From the NCBI GenBank assembly GCA_032059445.1, contig DAMCAP010000038.1, forward strand, positions 1 to 16,945: 16,945 nt of DNA, written 5' to 3'. The notes beneath the pieces were generated by a model. That model was not told the origin of the DNA. It did no database searches and saw only the letters and a program-made list of their open reading frames with translations. A program made the position numbers and the translations under genes. This DNA comes from DAMCAP01 sp032059445. Its GTDB lineage: Bacteria; Bacillota; Clostridia; Oscillospirales; Ruminococcaceae. Below, piece after piece: positions 12,144-16,945 of this stretch; positions within the stretch are counted from its first letter, which is position 1, and each line of letters begins with the position of its first letter.

Positions 12144-12958
12144 TGTTGTTTCTCCTTTCAGTATGGTTACGCCTTAACAGGCTTCTTTTCACCCTTGAGC
12201 TTACGGTACATCCAGTTGGTTACTGGCAGAGCCATAAACAAGCTCATGTACAGACCATCTACGGAGGTCAGCACCTGGCTGGATGCAGCGTAGGCAGAGA
12301 TCTGATCAGCCATCTGAGGATAAGCCTCAACAACTGGGCCTAGTGCAGCACTCATCATAGAAGCGGAGCCAGTACCAGCAGCCATACCCAGAGCAAATGG
12401 GTGGAATAGACCAGAAGCTACGCACATGGAAGCCATGATGCCGTTGAAGATGGTACCTACAAGAGTACCGGTGATGTAAGCACCCATAACGCCCTGACCC
12501 TCAGGAGAGTCTAGACCATAGAGGTTACCTACGATTGCCAGAGAGCCTTCACGAGAAATGGAGAAGCAAGCGCCGACGGCCTGACGACCCATCTTAAATA
12601 CCAGTACGGCTACAGGCAGGGAGAAGAAGATAGTACCCAGGTTACCAAATTCCTGTAGGATCAGAGCAGGGCCGGCCTGCATAACAGCCTTCAGGTTAGG
12701 GCCGATCGATGCGCCCATCTTAGCTGTCAGATACATTACAGAAATACCGATATAAGGAGATGCTGTTGTCATCATCTCCGGCTTAATCAGCTTAGCCACT
12801 GCCAGGACGATACCAAATACAAGGGCATACAGCATGGGAAGCAGAGTAAAGGATAGCTTGCCTAGTGGAACCTTATAAATGCCGATAGCCTCACTGGCCA
12901 GTACCAGCGCCAGACACAAAGCATGAACCTTCCAGTCCTTAAAGTTTAAATACTTCAT
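11777..12958 (-). repeat. Inverted duplication, arm 1 (DUF3100 module)
   Basis: This 1,182-bp arm matches 15764-16945 in reverse complement, with both genes and the 24-bp gap between them in register and no length change. The arm probably extends further, since the partner arm is cut by the window's right edge. Confidence 0.9.
12167..12958 (-). CDS. DUF3100 family membrane protein, copy 1
   Basis: A 263-residue integral membrane protein starting MKYLNFKDWKVHALCLALV, the pattern of DUF3100 proteins (K-DWK-H start, then a hydrophobic body). It has about eight or nine TM segments: ALVLASEAIGIYKVPLG, LLPMLYALVFGIVLAVAKL and TIFFSLPVAVLVFKM are examples. Glycine- and serine-rich stretches such as GMAAGTGSASMMSAALGP may line a path through the membrane. 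The family has no established role; transport is inferred from the fold and from its small partner downstream. Start: GGGAG lies seven bases before ATG 12958; an in-frame ATG three bases earlier is too close. It differs from copy 2 at nine of 263 residues. A consensus promoter lies about 290 bp upstream (13247-13275). Confidence 0.85.
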   Translation of the reverse strand: MKYLNFKDWKVHALCLALVLASEAIGIYKVPLGKLSFTLLPMLYALVFGIVLAVAKLIKPEMMTTASPYIGISVMYLTAKMGASIGPNLKAVMQAGPALILQEFGNLGTIFFSLPVAVLVFKMGRQAVGACFSISREGSLAIVGNLYGLDSPEGQGVMGAYITGTLVGTIFNGIMASMCVASGLFHPFALGMAAGTGSASMMSAALGPVVEAYPQMADQISAYAASSQVLTSVDGLYMSLFMALPVTNWMYRKLKGEKKPVKA

Positions 12959-12977
12959 CATAACACTCCCTTATTAT

Positions 12978-13163
12978 TTATATCCCAAACTCGATGCGGC
13001 TTTTCCCCTTCACCTCCTGTATTGTTATCGTATATGCACCCGGGTCTGGGAAATATATTCGATTATAATTCATATAATCTTCACATTGTTCATATATCTG
13101 CCGAGTGGTTTTCTCAGCTACATGCACATGTGTCGAAGAGCCGAAGATGATTTGAATACATAT
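12978..13163 (-). other. 61-codon open frame without a standard start, in the DUF3100 leader
   Basis: Within the expected mRNA leader an uninterrupted frame follows TAA 13166-13164 and ends at TAA 12980-12978, about 20 bp before the DUF3100 start. It reads in a protein-like way (EKTTRQIYEQCEDYMN, then YFPDPGAYTITIQEV and GKSRIEFGI). There is only an internal ATG (31 codons from the end) with a weak GAAG upstream. It could be a gene remnant, a small protein or chance. Confidence 0.2.
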
Positions 13164-13246
13164 TTATCAATATTTTTACAGATATAGCTAAAATTTTACA
13201 AGTAAGCCTTATGAGGTCGGTGACTCGTTTTATATTACTAGGCTGT

Positions 13247-13275
13247 ATTATACATCAAGCATTTTTGAGTGTCAA
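13247..13275 (-). promoter_or_regulatory. Consensus promoter upstream of DUF3100 copy 1
   Basis: On minus, TTGACA (13275-13270), exactly 17 bp, TATAAT (13252-13247). Transcription would start near 13240, giving a leader of about 280 nt before the DUF3100 start. Confidence 0.85.
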
Positions 13276-13571
13276 TGGGATAATAGTTTAGCGTAGCGAA
13301 ACAAATTGTGGGATAATGACTTTTATTTTATAACCTCAAGTGAAAAATTGTTATAAACGCATAAATAGTATTTGGGGATTTAGGCAGTAAAGCAGTACAT
13401 TTTTTTACAAATGAAGCTTTGTTATTTATTTTGACGATTTTCGCGAGCACATTATGTATGAATCCATGATCTTTTTAAACACATAACATTTGTTTTTTGA
13501 TAGGGTATGGATTAAGTATTAACAATCTTCGTTTTTAAGACACAGTTTATTAATATTATCCATTTTCTCTC
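13276..13571. other. AT-rich intergenic stretch
   Basis: Between the promoter at 13247-13275 and the mntP terminator I see no gene, RNA or repeat. It is rich in A and T runs and could act as an upstream element of that promoter. Confidence 0.5.
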
Positions 13572-13612
13572 AAAAAAACAAGGAGCAAGGTATAATAAAT
13601 ATACCTTGCTCC
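13572..13612 (-). terminator. Terminator of mntP
   Basis: A 13-bp stem GGAGCAAGGTATA / TATACCTTGCTCC, followed on minus by TTGTTTTTTT. Confidence 0.92.
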
Positions 13613-13614
13613 CT

Positions 13615-14172
13615 CTATAGCACTCCAAGATGCTCAAGTAGGATTTTGAGCGCCATCAGCAATAGCACTACTCCACCTGCCAACTCAGCTTTAGATTTAT
13701 AACGGTCACCGAAGTGATTACCAATTTTGACACCAACAATACACAGCAGCAGCGTAGTCACACCAATAAACGATACCGCAGGCAGGATTGCCACCTGTAA
13801 AAAGGCAAAGGTTACTCCCACAGCCAAAGCATCGATGCTAGTTGCCAGAGCCAGCAAAGACATGTTTTTAAAATCTAAATCTCCGGTGCAGCATTCGTCA
13901 CTGCCAAAGGATTCCTTAATCATATTAAGACCTATAGCACCCAGCAGGATAAAAGCGATCCAGTGGTCGATATTTTGGATTCTCTCTTGAAACCCCATCC
14001 CCAGCCAATAACCGATCAGGGGCATAAATGCCTGAAAGCCTCCAAAATACAAGCCTACGATTCCGGCTTTGCCCCAGCTCATCTGCCTTAGGGATAAACC
14101 CTTACAGATGGATACTGCAAAGGCATCCATCGATAGCCCCACAGCAACCACAAATAACTCCACTAAATTCAT
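13615..14172 (-). CDS. mntP: Manganese efflux pump MntP
   Basis: A 185-residue, six-TM exporter that moves Mn2+ out of the cell. The two repeated halves each carry the signature aspartate in a membrane helix: GLSMDAFAVSICKGL (Asp16) and ATSIDALAVGVTFAF (Asp114). GFQAFMPLIGYWLG and LLGAIGLNMIKES are further family segments, and the length matches MntP (about 185-190). A loop with SFGSDECCTGD holds paired cysteines. AAGGAG lies 7 bp upstream of the ATG. The gene is transcribed alone, with a long leader from an extended -10 near 14380, and sits beside rubrerythrin, which is consistent with a shared metal/oxidative-stress theme. Confidence 0.93.
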   Translation of the reverse strand: MNLVELFVVAVGLSMDAFAVSICKGLSLRQMSWGKAGIVGLYFGGFQAFMPLIGYWLGMGFQERIQNIDHWIAFILLGAIGLNMIKESFGSDECCTGDLDFKNMSLLALATSIDALAVGVTFAFLQVAILPAVSFIGVTTLLLCIVGVKIGNHFGDRYKSKAELAGGVVLLLMALKILLEHLGVL

Positions 14173-14229
14173 TTCTTATCTCCTTATACGATGGGTTTTG
14201 GTACCGAGTTGTCAGACGCTACCGAAGCT

Positions 14230-14238
14230 ATTATATCA
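14230..14238 (-). promoter_or_regulatory. Second candidate extended -10 for mntP
   Basis: TGATATAAT on minus, about 60 bp upstream of the start codon; no good -35. Confidence 0.35.
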
Positions 14239-14378
14239 GAAAAATTCATCCAACGGTAGAGTGCAATTTAATATCTTATTAAATAGGTATCGTGGCAGAT
14301 CAGACAACTGTACATCTATAAAGCACACACCTACCCACAGATTTGCCTGCACATGTGGGCCCGATAATCAACCGTCCT

Positions 14379-14387
14379 ATTATACCA
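14379..14387 (-). promoter_or_regulatory. Extended -10 upstream of mntP
   Basis: TGGTATAAT on the minus strand, giving a leader of about 200 nt that contains a CCCACA ... TGTGGG hairpin (14335-14360). The conserved boxes of the yybP-ykoY manganese riboswitch are not apparent. Confidence 0.4.
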
Positions 14388-14491
14388 CTGATCTACGCGA
14401 AGTTACAGCCACTTTGCTTCTTTTGAATGTATTAATACAAGCCTTGTTTAGTGCTCCAAACTTTCCCTATATATAATGGTATACCCATAGC

Positions 14492-14525
14492 AAAACGCAG
14501 CTTATTAGTAAGCTGCGTTTTTGTG
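14492..14525. terminator. Terminator downstream of rubrerythrin
   Basis: AAAACGCAGCTTA pairs with TAAGCTGCGTTTT around TTAG, with T runs on both strands. It is oriented to end the minus-strand rubrerythrin transcript (stop at 14621). Confidence 0.85.
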
Positions 14526-14620
14526 ATTTATTAAGTCAATGGTCTGTGCTTCTCATAATGCTGATTTTACCTATCTGAGATGCACTCTTATATAAAGGTA
14601 TAAAAACTAGCCCACATAGT

Positions 14621-15221
14621 CTAATCTTGATATGGCGCCATCTCTAGGCGGATGAAATATCCCTTGTCATGATCGCAGACGGGGCACTTCTCAGGGGCGC
14701 GCGTGCTCTNNNNNNNNNNCGAGCACATAGCCGCAGTTTAGGCACATCCAGCCCGTTTTAACATCCGAGATAAACAGCTTGTTTTGCTCTAGCAGGTCGG
14801 CAAGCTTCCCAAAGCGGTCTCCATGTGTTTTTTCGATATTGGCGATCATATGAAAAACCTCGGCAATTTTGTGGAAGCCCTCTTCCTTTGCCTTATCGCC
14901 AAAATTTTTGTATGCATCATCATATTCTTCGTATTCGTTGTGCTGGGCATAGCGCAATAGCTTTGCAGCATCAGGGGAGATGTCAACAGGGTAGCTGCCG
15001 TCAACGGTAATCGACTCTCCTGCCATTTCCTTAAGGTGGCCGAAAAAGATCTCTGCATGCTCCTTCTCCTGATTGGCAGTAAAGGTAAATACCGCCTCGA
15101 TCACATGCAGCCCCTGCTTTTTGCACTCACTGGCTGCGAAGGTGTATCGATTGCGCGCTTGGCTTTCTCCTGCAAAGGCACGCATGAGGTTTTCCATCGT
15201 TTCACTGTTTTTAAAATCCAT
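14621..15221 (-). CDS. rbr: Rubrerythrin (interrupted by a 10-N assembly gap)
   Basis: A non-haem iron peroxidase that reduces hydrogen peroxide in anaerobes. Residues 1-145 form a ferritin-like di-iron domain with the ligand segments FAGESQARNRY (Glu19), NQEKEHAEIF (Glu52, His55), HNEYEEYDDAY and ANIEKTHGDRF (Glu130, His133). The C-terminal rubredoxin domain has C160-x2-C163 (WMCLNCGYVL) before the gap and CPVC (176-179) after it, ending ...RLEMAPYQD at TAG 14623-14621. With 10 N counted literally the frame breaks; joining the two sides directly restores the frame and the family's exact C-x2-C-x12-C-x2-C spacing, for 196 residues. The start at 15221 follows AAGGAGGA. Monocistronic. Confidence 0.95.
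14710..14719. other. Assembly gap, 10 N
   Basis: The flanks are gtgctct on the left and cgagcac on the right; joined, they form the inverted repeat GTGCTCTCGAGCAC. The gap probably represents zero missing bases (see rubrerythrin). Confidence 0.95.
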
Positions 15222-15582
15222 GTTTGAAGTCCTCCTTAAAATTAACGTATTAAGTTTATTTTTAATCAACTATGGCAAATTTATGCAACGAGCCAAACAA
15301 ATAAGCGGCATGCAAAATCCCCCTCGCATATTTTGTAGTCGTACGTATACAATATTTAGGATATAACTACAAATTTAAACTATTCGAGCACACACGCTGC
15401 ATACAGATTGTATTTATTTGGTAGACGGTAGCAATTGATTATTTCTGGCTTATTTAAAGACTTTGTTAATAAATAAACTTGCAATTTCTGCCTCTATATA
15501 AGCTTGCGCGCACAATAGATACAAAAATCCTACTAGTTTATATGTAATAATGTAAAAAAATATTTAAAAATCGGTTTTTATA
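15222..15582. other. AT-rich divergent intergenic region
   Basis: This is the upstream region between rubrerythrin (minus) and DUF3100 copy 2 (plus). I see no gene or known RNA in it. No rubrerythrin promoter of good quality could be assigned, and I do not see a PerR-type box. Confidence 0.5.
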
Positions 15583-15611
15583 TTGATTTTTTGCGTCATA
15601 CATGTTAAAAT
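15583..15611 (+). promoter_or_regulatory. Promoter of DUF3100 module copy 2
   Basis: TTGATT (15583-15588), 17 bp, TAAAAT (15606-15611). The leader would be about 145 nt and shows no clear similarity to the leader of copy 1. Confidence 0.65.
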
Positions 15612-15763
15612 ACGATATGTCTAATATATGAACCTATTATTAAACCCTGTGTGTTTTTAAGATGGAAATACCTGTGCGATTTACTTTGTGCAACCCATCC
15701 AGAAACACCTGCACGCACATCACCTACAGATTATGGTGAAAAAATTGTAAAAGGAGTTCCTCT

Positions 15764-16555
15764 ATGAAGTACATTAATTTCAAGGACTGGAAGGTTCACG
15801 CTCTGTGTCTGGCGCTGGTACTGGCCAGTGAGGCCATCGGCATTTACAAAGTGCCACTAGGCAAGCTATCCTTTACTCTGCTTCCCATGCTGTATGCCCT
15901 TGTATTTGGTATCATCCTGGCAGTGGCTAAGCTGATTAAGCCAGAGATGATGACAACAGCATCTCCTTATATCGGTATTTCTGTAATGTATCTGACCGCT
16001 AAGATGGGCGCATCGATCGGCCCTAACCTAAAGGCTGTATTGGAAGCTGGTCCTGCACTGATCCTACAGGAATTTGGTAACCTAGGTACCATCTTCCTCT
16101 CCCTGCCTGTAGCTGTACTGGTATTTAAGATGGGTCGTCAGGCAGTTGGTGCTTGCTTCTCTATCTCCCGTGAAGGCTCTCTGGCAATCGTAGGTAACCT
16201 CTATGGTCTAGACTCTCCCGAGGGTCAGGGCGTTATGGGTGCTTACATCACCGGTACTCTTGTAGGTACCATCTTCAACGGCATCATGGCTTCCATGTGC
16301 GTAGCTTCTGGTCTATTCCACCCATTTGCTCTGGGTATGGCTGCTGGTACTGGCTCCGCTTCTATGATGAGTGCTGCACTGGGTCCAGTTGTTGAGGCTT
16401 ATCCTCAGATGGCTGACCAGATCTCTGCTTACGCTGCTTCTAGCCAGGTACTGTCTTCTGTAGACGGCCTGTACATGAGCTTGTTCCTTGCTTTGCCAAT
16501 GACCAACTGGATGTACCGCAAGCTAAAGGGCGAGAAGAAGCCATCTAAGGCGTAA
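15764..16555 (+). CDS. DUF3100 family membrane protein, copy 2
   Basis: A 263-residue protein, the same length as copy 1 and differing at nine residues, all mild: for example Ile4 for Leu4, LEAG for MQAG, LSSV for LTSV, FLALPMTN for FMALPVTN, and a KKPSKA end for KKPVKA. The membrane layout is as in copy 1. AAGGAG lies seven bases before the ATG. The coding sequence alternates between stretches nearly identical to copy 1 at the DNA level (e.g. about 16169-16380, a single mismatch) and stretches with frequent synonymous differences. It is followed after 24 bp by its small partner. Both copies are intact, so both are probably functional, from different promoters. Confidence 0.87.
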   Translation: MKYINFKDWKVHALCLALVLASEAIGIYKVPLGKLSFTLLPMLYALVFGIILAVAKLIKPEMMTTASPYIGISVMYLTAKMGASIGPNLKAVLEAGPALILQEFGNLGTIFLSLPVAVLVFKMGRQAVGACFSISREGSLAIVGNLYGLDSPEGQGVMGAYITGTLVGTIFNGIMASMCVASGLFHPFALGMAAGTGSASMMSAALGPVVEAYPQMADQISAYAASSQVLSSVDGLYMSLFLALPMTNWMYRKLKGEKKPSKA

Positions 16556-16578
16556 CCATACTGAAAGGAGAAACAACA

Positions 16579-16945
16579 ATGGAAACTTGGGTAACTAGAT
16601 TAAAGGTTCTTTTAATAAGCGGCGTGTTTGCTTCGATCGGTAACTGGATCGCCACCACCAAGGCTGGTAATCCTGTTATGCCTCACGAGGCTGCTCCCGG
16701 TATACTGATGATGTTTGCTGTTATTATCGTAGGCTGTATCATGGATGATCTCGCTCGTAAATTCCTCAAATTAGATCTTCCTAACATCATCTACATCTCT
16801 TTTATTGCAATTATACTGTCGATCCCCGGCTTCTCTCCAATTGCAGATTCCTTTGTAAACAACCTCAATAAGATTGGTCTGCTACCACTGTGTACTCCAA
16901 TCCTTGCATATGCAGGTATCGCGATCGGTAAGGATCTCGAAGAGT
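16579..16945 (+). CDS. Small membrane protein of the DUF3100 module, copy 2 (cut by window end)
   Basis: ATG 16579 follows AAAGGAG; 122 codons are visible before the window ends, still open. The protein begins METWVTRLKVLLISGVFASI and aligns without gaps to the copy 1 protein. It differs at about 21 of 122 residues, clearly more than the DUF3100 partners do. Differences cluster in the second hydrophobic segment (FAVIIVGCIMDDLARKF) and in the loop after GFSPIA (DSFVNNLNK against ETVVAEFNK). The TPILAYAGIAIGKDLEE run is unchanged. About 37 more residues would be expected beyond the window. Confidence 0.85.
   Translation, partial: METWVTRLKVLLISGVFASIGNWIATTKAGNPVMPHEAAPGILMMFAVIIVGCIMDDLARKFLKLDLPNIIYISFIAIILSIPGFSPIADSFVNNLNKIGLLPLCTPILAYAGIAIGKDLEE

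Larger units (their letters stand above)
15764..16945 (+). repeat. Inverted duplication, arm 2 (DUF3100 module)
   Basis: The partner of the arm at 11777-12958, in opposite orientation. The arms are separated by 2,805 bp holding mntP and rubrerythrin. Arm 2 is cut by the end of the window. Confidence 0.9.

Noticed and set aside
14691..14709. Rubrerythrin ending early at an in-frame TGA just after the N gap
   Set aside because: This arises only if the 10 N are counted as real bases; the correct frame continues through CPVC to the TAG at 14621.
15660..15755. A 29-codon open frame in the leader of DUF3100 copy 2
   Set aside because: It has no start codon, is short, and shows no similarity to the open frame in the copy 1 leader.

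Overview
The window looks like a chromosomal stretch of an anaerobic, low-to-middling GC Firmicute, most likely Clostridia. The signs are AAGGAG-type ribosome binding sites, many intrinsic terminators, CCA-encoding tRNA-Pro genes, a lipoprotein foldase of the PrsA type, rubrerythrin and several AraC regulators. There is no integrase, transposase, phage structural gene or CRISPR array.

Layout. (1) 1-551: the 3' end of a tRNA-dihydrouridine synthase (DusB-like) gene. Its last 187 bp is present three times in tandem and followed by a terminator. (2) 527-1011: a divergent pair, a 53-aa unknown protein on minus and a 74-aa Cro/CI-type repressor on plus, with two TTGCAC/GTGCAA inverted repeats between them that look like operators. 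(3) 1008-1440: two copies of a ~160-bp structured intergenic repeat. (4) 1461-3013, minus: a small membrane protein and a PrsA-like lipoprotein. (5) 3209-3443: tRNA-Pro(UGG) and tRNA-Pro(CGG), each with its own promoter and terminator. (6) 3589-8951: an AT-richer accessory stretch with an AraC regulator and VOC protein (operon), a DUF7662-like small protein with a DUF5131 protein, a secreted unknown protein, an alpha/beta hydrolase, and an AraC-GyrI regulator. (7) 9128-11501: an AzoR-type azoreductase and a GNAT acetyltransferase (minus), divergent from an HSL-family esterase (plus). (8) 11664-16945: two copies, in inverted orientation, of a two-gene membrane module (DUF3100 protein plus a smaller membrane protein), flanking a manganese exporter MntP and a rubrerythrin.

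The most notable points are: the inverted DUF3100-module duplication, with near-identical patches inside more diverged sequence; an assembly gap of 10 N in rubrerythrin that sequence logic says holds no missing bases; the triplicated dus tail; the compact repressor/small-protein switch; and several palindromes placed on promoters. I see no clear-cut new defence or RNA-guided system. The strongest candidates for undescribed biology are the duplicated transporter-like pair with its 280-nt leader, and the 53-aa/XRE divergent module.
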